DNA of 27,123 bases from NCBI GenBank assembly GCA_964550025.1, contig CAZJYI010000145.1, forward strand, positions 1-27,123, read 5' to 3'. Below are positions 15,301-23,548 of the stretch, in pieces. Each line of letters begins with the position of its first letter. The first letter of the stretch is position 1. Under the pieces are notes generated by a model that made no database searches, was not told the DNA's origin, and worked only from the letters and a program-made list of their open reading frames with translations. A program made the position numbers and the translations under genes. This DNA comes from CAZJYI01 sp964550025. GTDB taxonomy: Bacteria > Verrucomicrobiota > Kiritimatiellia > UBA8416 > CAYOBW01.

Positions 15301-17839
15301 CCGAGTTGCCTCTTATCATGCAGTTGCTCAGCGTGGCATGACTGCAACCGCCGCCGACATCTTCAGCCGAGTTCCCAACCAGTGTGCAGTTGTTCAGCGT
15401 GCCTCCGTAGCTTCCGCCACCACAGGCTTCATAGACGGAATCGGGATGGAGCGCGGCGTGGTTGTCCCGCAACGTGCAGTTGCGCAGCGTGCCTCCGAAG
15501 CCTCCTCCGCCCTTCTCGGCCGAGTTGCGCACCAGCGTGCAGTTGTGTAGCGTGCCGCTGTGGCTTCCGCCACCCCACCAGGCGTGACAGTTCATCAGCG
15601 TGCAGTCCGCCACAACAGGCGTGGCGTTGCTGCAATAGACCCCCCCGCCGAGCCAGATTCCGGCGTCCCCGTTCATGATCGTGAAACCACGGAGAACACA
15701 CGCCGCGTCGCCCAGATTGAAGCAGCGGTGCGCACTCTGACCATCGACAATGGTCACGCCGCGCCCGTTGACGCTCGCGACGGTGATTGCGGTCGTGGCC
15801 GTGATTTCTGCCCCGGGATAGTACGTGCCGTTGGTGACCAGTACCGTGTCGCCGACTGCGGCGGCATCGATGGCGTCCTGGATGCTTGCGGCTGCGGTTG
15901 CCCAGGTGGTGTATGGCCGGACGGCCGCTCCGGCGGCGGAAACATAGTGAACGGGGCCATCCTCCGGCTGGCGCCTGATGTTGACGGCGTCCGAAGTCCC
16001 GTCACCGACGATGTTGGTGCCCTCCACCACAATCAGGTTGTCTCCCCATGTCAGCGGCACGCGTATGTGCCAATCGTATGCCGGTCCGCTTCCGGCAGGC
16101 AGCTCGCCGCTGCTTCCGGTCAGGGCATTGCGCCAATACAGAGAGCCGACGACCCACTCGTTGTTGGTCCCGCCAATCGTGACGGCGGTCACATCCCCGT
16201 ACACGGTGGTGTTCTCATTCGTGATGTCGACTACCATCGGCGGTGCGACGTCACGTTCGATGCGGACCTCGTCGAATGCGAGTTCGCTCCAGGCGTCGTA
16301 GCCGCGCATGGTAATGACGTTGGGCCCGTACGCAAGGGGGATGCCCGGGATCGACCAGGCATGGTCAGGACCGCCCGGAGCGGCGAAGCTCCCGCTCGTG
16401 CCGGGTCTGGAGCTCACCCACTCCATCGAGCCGACCACGGCCGGGTTGTTGGTGCCGGCAACCGTGAACGTCTCATTGCTCCACGCCACGGTCTGGTTGG
16501 TCGTGGTGATGTCGACGATGGGGAACAGATACTCGTAGGCTCCCATATCGACCGTTCCCGCGCTGATGCGCGGATTGCCGTCCACGTCCGTCGCGCCCTC
16601 CATCCAGGGCTCCTCCGCTCCGGCGTCGATGCAGGGACTGCCGGGGGAGAGACGGTAGTCGTCCGAGCTCGCATCCACGAAGTGCGGATCCCCCTCGATA
16701 TTGCCGGGGCCGGGCGGGTTGTCCGTCGTGCAGCAGTACGCGATATCGGCTGTGCCGTTGTAAGCCCAGTTGGGCCCACCGCCTTCGGCCGTGCTTTCGA
16801 GCAGGATGGAGTTCTGCAGCCTGCCGCCGTTGTTGAAGTAGGCGCCGCCGCCTCGGGACATGGGACCGTTGACCGTGTTGCGGATGATGGTGGCATTGCA
16901 GACGTTGGCGGCCTCGGAACCGTAGATGCCCCCGCCGTGGCCGTTCCCGTCGTCGCCCGGCGTTCCGGGAGGCCCGTCGGGAGCGCCGCTACCGCCGAGC
17001 CCGCCTTCGCCGCCGTTGCCGGGACGTGTTGTGTTGTGGAGGAGAACGCAGTTCAGGACCTCCCCGCCGCGGTTGCAGTAGACGCCCCCGCCAAGGCTGT
17101 CCCCCCCGTTTCCGCCGTCTCCACCCTCGCCGCCGGGGTCGGCTTCGGGGCTGTCGAGACCGCGACCGCCGTTCTCCCCTCGTCCTCCGCAAACGCTGTT
17201 CTCCCTGATTGTGCAGTTTCGAACCGTACCGCCGAGATAGCAGTACACGCCGCCGCCCAGACCGTTGCCGCCGTTGCCGCCCGGAAAGCCGGACACGTCC
17301 GGCCAATCACCGTTGCCGCCGGGTTCCCCGTCGCCGCCGCGGGCTTCGTTCCGAATGATCGTGCAGTTCCGGATGGTGCCACGGCGGTCACAGTACACAC
17401 CGCCGCCCAGACCGTCGCCGCCGTTGCCGCCGTAGGCTGGGCCGGGCGCGTGTCCGTGGTCGCCGGCCGCTCTTCCCCCGGTGATGGTGAAGCCGTCGAT
17501 GATTGCACCGCCGCCAATGTAGAAGCACCGGTGCGTTTCCTGGCCGTCGACGGTTGTCGTCGAGGCGCCGTTCACGCTCCTGACGGTGACGGCCTGAGTT
17601 ACGACAAGCTGCGTTCCTGGTGTGTACACGCCGTTCGTCACCAGCACCATGTCCCCGGGACCGGCTGTGTCAACCGCGGCCTGGATATTCCTCGCCGCCT
17701 TGGCCCATGTGTCAAATGGCGCAACGTGCGAACCCGAAGGCTTGACGTAGAGCGTTCGGGCCGAACCCGACGCGATCGTTAGCCATACAGCACCCAGAGA
17801 AACTGCAACAGCCTTCCCTGTCGCCTTCATGTTCATCAT
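12371..17839 (-). CDS. Giant secreted beta-helix protein 2 with internally duplicated C-terminal module
   Basis: A 1822-residue secreted protein; the signal peptide is within residues 1-28. Helix block 1 (30-430) carries glycine-rich loops placed just before GLGGGVYC coils and ends in an anchor-Q segment. Two Ig-like modules follow (about 436-613), each opening VDIT and containing V(A/T)xxGTNN. Block 2 runs 631-965. Then come a DEDEDGLSDGDEV calcium-type repeat (near 976) and a module with TSNSIMDLS and FYRFSAG. Block 3 (about 1153-1690) has at least fifteen NC-type coils. A second calcium-type repeat and a second TSNSIMDLS module end FYRVRGRE. The two end modules are 713 residues apart. GAGG lies five bases before the first of three clustered Met codons. 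No catalytic motif is visible; a surface or adhesive role is inferred. Confidence 0.85.
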   Translation of the reverse strand: MMNMKATGKAVAVSLGAVWLTIASGSARTLYVKPSGSHVAPFDTWAKAARNIQAAVDTAGPGDMVLVTNGVYTPGTQLVVTQAVTVRSVNGASTTTVDGQETHRCFYIGGGAIIDGFTITGGRAAGDHGHAPGPAYGGNGGDGLGGGVYCDRRGTIRNCTIIRNEARGGDGEPGGNGDWPDVSGFPGGNGGNGLGGGVYCYLGGTVRNCTIRENSVCGGRGENGGRGLDSPEADPGGEGGDGGNGGDSLGGGVYCNRGGEVLNCVLLHNTTRPGNGGEGGLGGSGAPDGPPGTPGDDGNGHGGGIYGSEAANVCNATIIRNTVNGPMSRGGGAYFNNGGRLQNSILLESTAEGGGPNWAYNGTADIAYCCTTDNPPGPGNIEGDPHFVDASSDDYRLSPGSPCIDAGAEEPWMEGATDVDGNPRISAGTVDMGAYEYLFPIVDITTTNQTVAWSNETFTVAGTNNPAVVGSMEWVSSRPGTSGSFAAPGGPDHAWSIPGIPLAYGPNVITMRGYDAWSELAFDEVRIERDVAPPMVVDITNENTTVYGDVTAVTIGGTNNEWVVGSLYWRNALTGSSGELPAGSGPAYDWHIRVPLTWGDNLIVVEGTNIVGDGTSDAVNIRRQPEDGPVHYVSAAGAAVRPYTTWATAAASIQDAIDAAAVGDTVLVTNGTYYPGAEITATTAITVASVNGRGVTIVDGQSAHRCFNLGDAACVLRGFTIMNGDAGIWLGGGVYCSNATPVVADCTLMNCHAWWGGGSHSGTLHNCTLVRNSAEKGGGGFGGTLRNCTLRDNHAALHPDSVYEACGGGSYGGTLNNCTLVGNSAEDVGGGCSHATLSNCMIRGNSAETGGGSYGGTLCNCTLVGNSALFSGGGAGEGTLANCIVYYNSAAIRSDVSGGTQTHCCSPGLSGAGNITNVPRFADAAFRLHPGSPCIDAGDNTVSVTNDLDGTPRPLDGDGDSYATIDIGAYEFASGRVDEDEDGLSDGDEVYVYGTNPMDTDSDGDGRPDGSEVAIGLDPARDEAAAIACGVSNVLANPGAFDLYTSNSIMDLSVGGLNLQIGSNDAIRLWLRLKANEDLPGGVWSNAGDLVEWQEPTTDRVGFYRFSAGAANRARGRRFARSSTSRSVLPWGDGAPREVVPAEEGSVSSPYHYVWLDSPNPQWPYTNLLSASHTIQEAVDAASPGDTVLVEDGTYYPTSQIVVAKAITVTGLKGPEATVVDGQDRRRCFKLGDVACVISGFTITNGNAIGLAEHGGGICCIHTNTRPVVTNCRLLGNSVNGDNGGGICGGTVKNCTLSGNSASLGGGSYGSVLTDCTLSGNSAAFCGGGDYGSVLTNCTLSGNSAGDGGATYDSTLNDCVLSGNHAVQGGGSYGGTLTDCTLANNWASRGGGSCGSTLTNCMLSGNCATNSPGDPAWGGGSAYGSLFNCALLGNRAVTSGGGSYYATLESCVLLANRAYDGGGSYGSPLINCTLAGNSADMCGGGSCGWRGSPFVVLTGCTLYGNSALAGGGTWGCALGNCTLWGNSAHWGGGCMTSTPTNCTLWANTAAYSGGGAHNCYLRNCTVGHNSAAIGGGVSYTNVSQDVAWAVNCIIYFNTAADSGENWHGANLMMTNSCTTPAPAGTGNITNAPSFADAAYRLLPGSLCIDAGNNSAGPTNDLAGVPRPLDGDGNGVANVDMGAHEYAAPSADADQDGLSDAAEVYIYGTDPMRVDSDGDGREDGRELDTGFDPARDEADTIAYGQTTVITNPAAFHLFTSNSIMDLSMGAMMLRTSNGWLRMRLQLERTEDLTGGVWSNAGDAVEWVEPAGDGKAFYRVRGRE

Positions 17840-17866
17840 GTGCGCCTCATGTCCTGCCGTCGGGAC

Positions 17867-17895
17867 AGCCTAGTCCTATTCGCGGTCAGACGCAA
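17867..17895 (-). promoter_or_regulatory. Candidate promoter of giant gene 2
   Basis: On the minus strand TTGCGT (17890-17895) and TAGGCT (17867-17872) are 17 bases apart, with the -10 box 27 bases before the ATG. The same TAGGCT, also 26-27 bases before the ATG, occurs upstream of giant gene 3 (23575-23580). Both boxes depart from consensus, so this is tentative. Confidence 0.35.
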
Positions 17896-17919
17896 GTTTG
17901 AAGCCCCATTCGGACAATC

Positions 17920-18011
17920 GGGGTCACACCTAAACAATACACTTTGCGAGGCTCTCGTCGTGCACGGCGCAGAAGCCCTGAGCGCAAAGTGTATTGTTTA
18001 GGTCTGACCCC
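17920..18011. mobile_element. 92-bp inverted-repeat element (REP/MITE-like hairpin)
   Basis: The 29-base arms 17920-17948 and 17983-18011 are reverse complements with a single mismatch. They begin GGGGTCAGACC (GGGGTCACACC in the left copy) and continue TAAACAATACACTTTGCG. A 34-base centre separates them. The element lies 15 bp after the stop of giant gene 3 and 80 bp before the start of giant gene 2, so its hairpin may also act as a terminator or insulator. GGGGTCAG-type palindromes are known in non-autonomous elements linked to Y1 transposases. No transposase is encoded here. Confidence 0.75.
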
Positions 18012-18026
18012 AGAGCAGAGCCAGCG

Positions 18027-21000
18027 TCAAGGACGTCGCAGCCGGTAGAACACGCGCTCCCACTCCTGGCTGACGGCTTCCGACCAGCTCGTGGTGCCCG
18101 TGCCGGACGAGTACCACCCGATGTCCTCCCAGCCGTTGGAATCCAGCAGGTCGAACGCGCGCTGCACCCTGCCCGACTGCGCCGGGTCCGGGTTGTTGAC
18201 CGAGAGCCGCAACAAGCCGCCGTCGATGGCGATGTCCGTGATGCTCAACTCGCGGCTCAGCAGGTAGGCGGTCTGTCCCGCCGCCAGGCTTTGCGCGTGA
18301 AGCGTCGGGCTGTTCGTGGCCGCGAGGTTGAAGTCTGTGGTCCCGGCGGGCACGAGCGTGGCGTACACCGCATGGGCCGCGAGCCGTGGAAGCTCCGCGT
18401 GCCCGCCCCCGCCGAAACGCGGGTCCCGTGTCCAGCCGCCAATCTTGAGCGGTTCGAGATGTCCCTCCTGTCCGACGCCCAGTCTCGGGGCGTCGATCGG
18501 CGTCCCGGTCAGGTTGAGCACCAGCAGCATGTCGTAGCCGTCCCAGTTTCGCCCGAGAGACGCGGGCCCGCTGTCCATGAGCAGGAGTCCCGCCCTGGCG
18601 TTCGGTGGGGCGCCGGCCACGGCCGCGGCCAGCTCCGGGTCCGTCGCCGCAAGCGACGTCAATCCGTAGATTTCGGCCCCGTCCACCAGCCCCGGAATGT
18701 AGGGGGTCTCGGTGGTGCCGCCGGCCACGAAGACGTTCGTGGCCCTGGTGCCGCTATGGGCGCCGGCCGTATTCGTTATCCGGAGGTACTGGGCGTCCTC
18801 GACCGTACCGCCGAAGGCGTCCGTCGTGTTGCGTCCCAGCACAAACCGCCCGTCATGGCCCTTGTCGTACGTCCCGTTCCCCACGCCGCCTACGGGCGCG
18901 CTGACCTCGCCGGAACCCTCGACCACCGAACAGACCAGCCGGATCGTCCCCCCGGCCCCGCCGCCGCCTTTGCCGCCTTTGCCGCCTGCGCCGCCCTTGC
19001 CGCCGTCGCCGCCCTTGCCGCCAGCGCCGCCGCCACCACCGCCGCCGCCAGCGCCACCACCGCCGCCGCCGATCCCTCCGTTGTTCTCGCCGTCGCTACC
19101 GTCACTGCCCCCCCCTCCACTGCCGATGGGAACGCCAACGCCTCCGGAACCGCCGGCTCTGCCCCAGGTGCCGTCAGTTCCGTCTCTGCCGCTACGCCCA
19201 ATCCCACCGTTCTGGCCTCCCGTAGCGTCGGCGCTCCCATCGGCGCCGTTCCCTCCGTCCGCGCCGGCCGCGCCCGCGGTGCGCAGGACCGCTCCGTTCA
19301 GCAGAACGCCCCCCAGAACCCTGAGTTCCACCGCACCACCGCCTGCGCCTCCCCGGCCTCCGGCGCCGCCGCCCCCTCCCATGCCGCCGCTCCCTCCGGC
19401 GCCGCCCGAACCTCCCACGCCGCCAACGCCGCCCGGACTGCCGCGAGAGCCGTTCCAGGCGCTGCTCGCGCCGCCACCCCCGCCACCTCCGCCGCCGCCA
19501 CCGCTCCCGCCGCACGTGCCGCTGCCGCCGCCGCCACCCTGGCCGCCGCCGCCGCCCGCGCCGCCGCTCCCGCCGCCGCTGCCACCAGCGAGCGCCCAGG
19601 TGCCTTCCGGGGAGCGCCCCGGCTCCCCGTCAATCCCGTCCACGCCTCCGGCACCGTCGCCTCCTGGGTAGCCGGAATACCCATAGCTTCCTCCCATGGC
19701 ACCGCCGCCGCCACGGCCGCCGTACCCACCCGCACCGTTGTTCCCTCTGCCTCCTCCACCCGATCCGCCCGACCCACCAGGTACCTCCGTTGGGTTGCCA
19801 AGGGCGCCCGGACCTCCGGCGCCGCCGTGCCCTCCTGCTCCACCTGGCACCTCCGCCGGGTTGTTCAGTCCTCCCTTCCCCAGCAGCCCGTCCGTGCCCC
19901 CCGCACCGGACGAGCCGTCGGAGCCGCTATTCCCGGACGTGCCATTTCGGCCACTGCTTCCTGTTCCTCCTCCGCGGCCGTTCCCGTAGGGTGCTGTTCC
20001 GCCGGCGCCGCCATTTCCCGGCGCACCGCCCAAGCCGACCATCTCAACGGCGTCTCCCCCCTGACCGCTTCCGCTCCCACCAGTCCCGCCGGACACCCCG
20101 TTTCTCACGCTTCCGCCTCCGGCACAGTGCAGACCCCCGGCGGCGGAGACGTCGATCCGTCCCGCGATCCGGGCATCGTTCCCGACCACAAGGCGCACCC
20201 CGGGCTTGAACGTGTCGTCGTCGCTCAGGCGCGCCTCGATCACCTGGTCGGCCTCCACGACAAGATCCCCCAGGACCAGGTACTCGACGATACCGTCGCC
20301 GGCCACCCCCGCCGCGCGGATCCCGACGCCGTTCCACGAACCGGTCTCCGACCACGGCGCACCGTTGACCGAGAAGCTCCCCCATTCCGGCGCCAGGACC
20401 AGCGTCGAAGCCCTCTCGTAGGCGCCCATGTCGACGATGCCCAGCACGATGCGAGGGGTCCCGACCAGATCGACGGCCCCGGCCATCCAGGCCTGGTTGG
20501 TGCCCGAATTGACGCACGGACTGCCGGGGCGCAGCCGGTACTCCCTGAAAGCGGCGTCCACAAACAGCGGATCGTTGGTGGTATTTCCCGTGCCGCCGGC
20601 CGGTAGAGGGGTCGTGCAGCAGAAGTCCAGGGCAGGCGTGGTGTCAAACCAGTTGTCGCCGGCGGAGGCGCTGTTGTGGTAGACAATGCTGTTGATCAGC
20701 GTGCTCTCGTAGCTGCCGCCGCCGTTGTTGGTGGCCGAATTGCCCGAGAGCGTGCAGCTGCGGAGCACGCCACCGTAGCTGCCGCCGCCGTCGCCGGCCG
20801 AATTGCCCGTGAGCACGCAGTTGTAGAGCGTGTCCCCGTAGCTCCCGCCTCCGTCCTCCAGGGCTGAATTGTCCGTCAGCGTACAGTATCTCAGCAAACC
20901 GTCGTAGCTCCCGCCGCCGTTTTCAGCCGAATTTCCCGAAAGCGTGCAGTTGTGGAGCGTGCTCCAAGAGCTCCCGCCGCCGTTTTCAGCCGAATTTCCC

Positions 21001-22143
21001 GAAAGCGTGCAGTTGTAGAGCGTGCCCCCGTAGCTCCCGCCGCCGTGTCGGGCCGAACTGCCCATGAGCGTGCAGTTTGTAATGACCGGTCCGGCGTCGC
21101 TGCAATAGATCCCGCCGCCGTCGGTACCGTCCGCTCTTCCGTTCCGGACGGTGAGACCGCTGAGCGTGCAGGCGCTGTTGCCGAGGTCGAAGCAGCGCCG
21201 TACGTTCCGGCCGTCGACAATGGTCACGTCGGGGCCGTTGACGCTCCTGACCGTCATCGCCTTGCTCACGACAATTCCCACCCCCGAGCCGTACGTCCCG
21301 TTCGCCACCAGCACCGTGTCGTTTCCGCCTGAGGCGGACGCATCGACGGCGTGCTGGATACGCCGCGCCGCCGTTGCCCAGTTGGTGTAGGGGTAGCTGT
21401 TGCCGCCGGTCAGCGACACGTAGTGCACGGGAGACGGTGCAGCGTGTTCGAGGGCCCTCTCATAGGCCCCCATGTCAACGGCAGCGCCGATGATGCGCGT
21501 GCTGCCGTCCAGCTCCCCGGCGCCCGCCATCCAGGGCTGGTTGGTGCCGGCATTGATGCATGGACTGGAAGGAAGCAGGTGATAGTCTCCGATGGAGGGG
21601 TCGACAAACAGCGGGTCTTCGGCAATGTTTCCGTCGCCGCTCAAACCCGGCGAGCAGCAGAAGGAGAACGACCCGGCATAGGTGTCGCTCGACGACGTTG
21701 CCGCCGTGTTCTGATAGATGATGGAGTTCAAGAGCGTCCCGCCGCCCCGGCAACCCGATCCGCCGCCGCGGCCGCTGCCGGCATCTCCGTGCGTGCCGAA
21801 GGGGGTGCCGAACCCCCCGATTCCCGGATTGCCGTAATGCGCTGAATTGCTGCTGACCGTGCAGTTCTCGATGCGCCCGCCCCCATCACAGAATACTCCC
21901 CCGCCCAGCCCGTCACCACCCGAACCGCCATCACCTCCAGCCGTGTAACCGCCGCCGGTACTCCCCCCTCTGCCGCCGTTGCCGCCGGGGCCACCCCAGG
22001 CTTGGTTGCCGATGATTGTGCAGTTCCTGAGAAGCCCTCCTCCATCGCAGAAGACACCGCCGCCTTCTCCGTTGCCGCCGTCGCCGCCATTGGGGCGCGG
22101 GGTATACTCACGGGCGCGGTGGGGGGGCGCGCCCAGCCGGGCG
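18027..22143 (-). CDS. Giant secreted beta-helix protein 3, C-terminal part (to assembly gap)
   Basis: The part of giant gene 3 downstream of the N-run. The frame is open from the gap: codons before the apparent TTG start at 21731 read GGGVFCDGGGRIENCTVSSN, so that TTG is internal. It holds the end of helix block 2 with glycine-rich loops, an anchor-Q segment (near 21560), block 3 starting VHYVSLTGG (near 21430) with eight NC/YC coils, and another anchor-Q segment (near 20520). A glycine-rich domain of about 400 residues follows (18950-20140), with short beta-strand breaks such as VELRVLGGVLLNGAV. The C-terminal region ends ERVFYRLRRP. Two coils at 20906-21016 are near-identical duplicates. 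Its stop is 15 bp before the 92-bp hairpin. Confidence 0.82.
18950..20140 (-). repeat. Segment encoding a ~400-residue glycine-rich domain
   Basis: The minus strand reads almost only GGC, GGT, GGA and GGG glycine codons mixed with Ala, Ser, Asn and Asp, in GGxGG and GxxGxx patterns. This leaves the plus strand strongly C-rich. It is framed by IAGRIDVSAAGG at the start and GGTIRLVCSVVEGSGEVSA at the end, with one beta break in the middle. Bounded like this it resembles the glycine loops that alternate with beta-solenoid strands in other secreted PVC and myxobacterial proteins. It could pack as polyglycine-II helices. Confidence 0.7.
20906..21016 (-). repeat. Perfect 48-bp duplication at 63-bp spacing inside giant gene 3
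   Basis: Positions 20906-20953 and 20969-21016 are identical over 48 bases, offset by 63 bases, which is one 21-residue beta-helix coil (NCTLSGNSAENGGGS). Neighbouring coils share the pattern but differ at many bases. The pair is therefore a recent in-frame coil duplication or the product of gene conversion. Confidence 0.85.
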
Positions 22144-22153
22144 NNNNNNNNNN
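22144..22153. other. Assembly gap (ten Ns) inside giant gene 3
   Basis: Ten Ns interrupt the coding sequence. Reading frames on the two sides differ, so the true missing length must be 2 modulo 3 if the gene is intact. TATACTCACGG occurs on both sides (22103-22113 and 22168-22178) and encodes Arg-Glu-Tyr in the correct frame of each side, which suggests a repeat collapsed by the assembler. About 30 bases at the left edge (22114-22143) are G-rich on the plus strand, opposite to the rest of the gene, and may be unreliable. Confidence 0.95.
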
Positions 22154-23548
22154 ATTGCCCCCCGGTTTATACTCACGGTCGCCGTATCCGACACCACCCA
22201 TCCCCCCCAGGGCGAGATTGCTGACGATCATGCAGTTCTGGACCGTGCCGCCTCCGTTGCAGTACACCCCACCGCCAACGCCCTTGCCACCGTCGTCCCC
22301 GGCAGGATAGCCCCGAGAGCCCATACTGCCCACGATCTTGCCGTTCATGATGGTGAATCCACTGATCACGGCCGAGCCGCCGATGTGGAAACAGCGCACC
22401 GAATCCTGCCCGTCGACCGTCGTCATGCCGGCGCCATTGACGCTTTCGACCGTGACGGCATCGGTCACGGTGATCTCTTCGGCCAGTCGATACGCACCGT
22501 TCGTGACCAGCACCGTGTCTCCTGCCGAAGCGGTATCGACGGCGTCCTGGATGCTGACGGCGGCGGTCGCCCAGTTGGTGAAAGGATAGATGTTGGCGCC
22601 CGCCCCAGAAACATAGTGGATGGGGGATGCGACGGTGTGCTCAACGACGGCCTCGTAGGCCCCCATGTCGACCGTCCCCCCGATGATGCGCGGGCTGCCG
22701 TCCAGGTCGGTGGCATCGGTCATCCAGGCCGCGAAGGCGCCGGCGCCGATGCAGGGGCTCGTCGCTCTCAGCCGGTAGCTGCCGGCCGCGGCACTGACGA
22801 ATTGGGGGGCGTCAACGATGTTGCCCGTGCCGCCGGGATCCGGCGTCGTGCACGAGTGGGAGACGCTCAGCGACCCCTGGCTCTGCCAGTTGGCCCCTCC
22901 GTTCGTGGCCGCGTTGAAGTAGATGATCGAGTTGATCAGCGTGCTGTCGCAGCACCCGCCGCCTTCGAAGGCCGCCGAGTTGCCCGTGAGCGTGCAGTTC
23001 TCCAGCACGCCCTGAAAGGCGCCCCCGCCGTAGACGGCGAGGTTGCCCGTAAGCAGACAGTTCCTCAGCGTGCCCATGAAGGACGCGCCGCCGACCGCGG
23101 CGAAGCTGTCCGAGATCCTGCACCCGACGATAGTCGGCTCCGTGCCGGTGCAATAGACCCCAGCCCCGCGATTCTCCGGAGCCGCGGCGGTCGCGCGTCC
23201 ACGCGTGATGGTGAAGCCGCTGATCGTACAGGCCACGTCGCCCAGTTTGAAGCAGCGGCACGCGTCTTGCCCGTCTACCGTCGTCACGCCGGCGCCGTTG
23301 ACGCTCTTGACGGTTATCGCCTCTCTGACGGTGATCTCGGACGTCAGGTAGTAGGTACCGTTCGTCACCAGCACGGTGTTGCCTGCTGACGCGGCGTCAA
23401 CCGCATCCTGGATCGCATGCCACGCATTGGCCCACGCCGTCCCCGGCCCGTCGGACGGGCTGTTGGTCCAGACGTGGACCGTCACCCCGTGACTTGCCGC
23501 CGCACCACTCAACAACCAAACCAGACACAACCCCTTCACTCTGCTCAT
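22154..23548 (-). CDS. Giant secreted beta-helix protein 3, N-terminal part (to assembly gap)
   Basis: The first 465 residues of giant gene 3. A signal peptide occupies residues 1 to about 21 (VKGLCLVWLLSGAAASHG). Block 1 opens VHVWTNSPSDGPGTAWANAW, continues IQDAVDAASAGNTVLVTNGTYY, a TVDGQDACRCFKLGD capping segment and NC-type coils, and closes with an anchor-Q segment (SPCIGAG near 267, VDMGAYE). Block 2 starts IHYVSGAGANIYPFTNWATA near 310 and reaches GGGVYCNGGGTVQNC before the gap. A GGGGAGGG ribosome site lies just before the ATG. Beyond the gap this frame loses all family resemblance, so the real continuation is the 18027-22143 part. Together they exceed 1830 residues. Confidence 0.85.

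Noticed and set aside
15560..17782. Plus-strand open frame of 740 codons
   Set aside because: It is antisense to giant gene 2, with no recognisable domain. The absence of stops follows from high GC and repeated coil sequence.
18712..19671. Plus-strand frame encoding a proline-rich 'PPPPLPP' protein
   Set aside because: It is the mirror of the GGxGG-coding stretch in giant gene 3 and an artefact of GCC/CCG runs.
17994..20606. Long plus-strand open frame of 870 codons, rich in Ala, Pro and Arg
   Set aside because: It lies antisense to giant gene 3. Its length comes from the C-rich complement of glycine codons, it has no domain or start signal, and the minus-strand reading has clear family motifs.
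21728..22153. Programmed frameshift within giant gene 3
   Set aside because: The frame change coincides exactly with ten Ns of unknown true length, so an assembly gap explains it.
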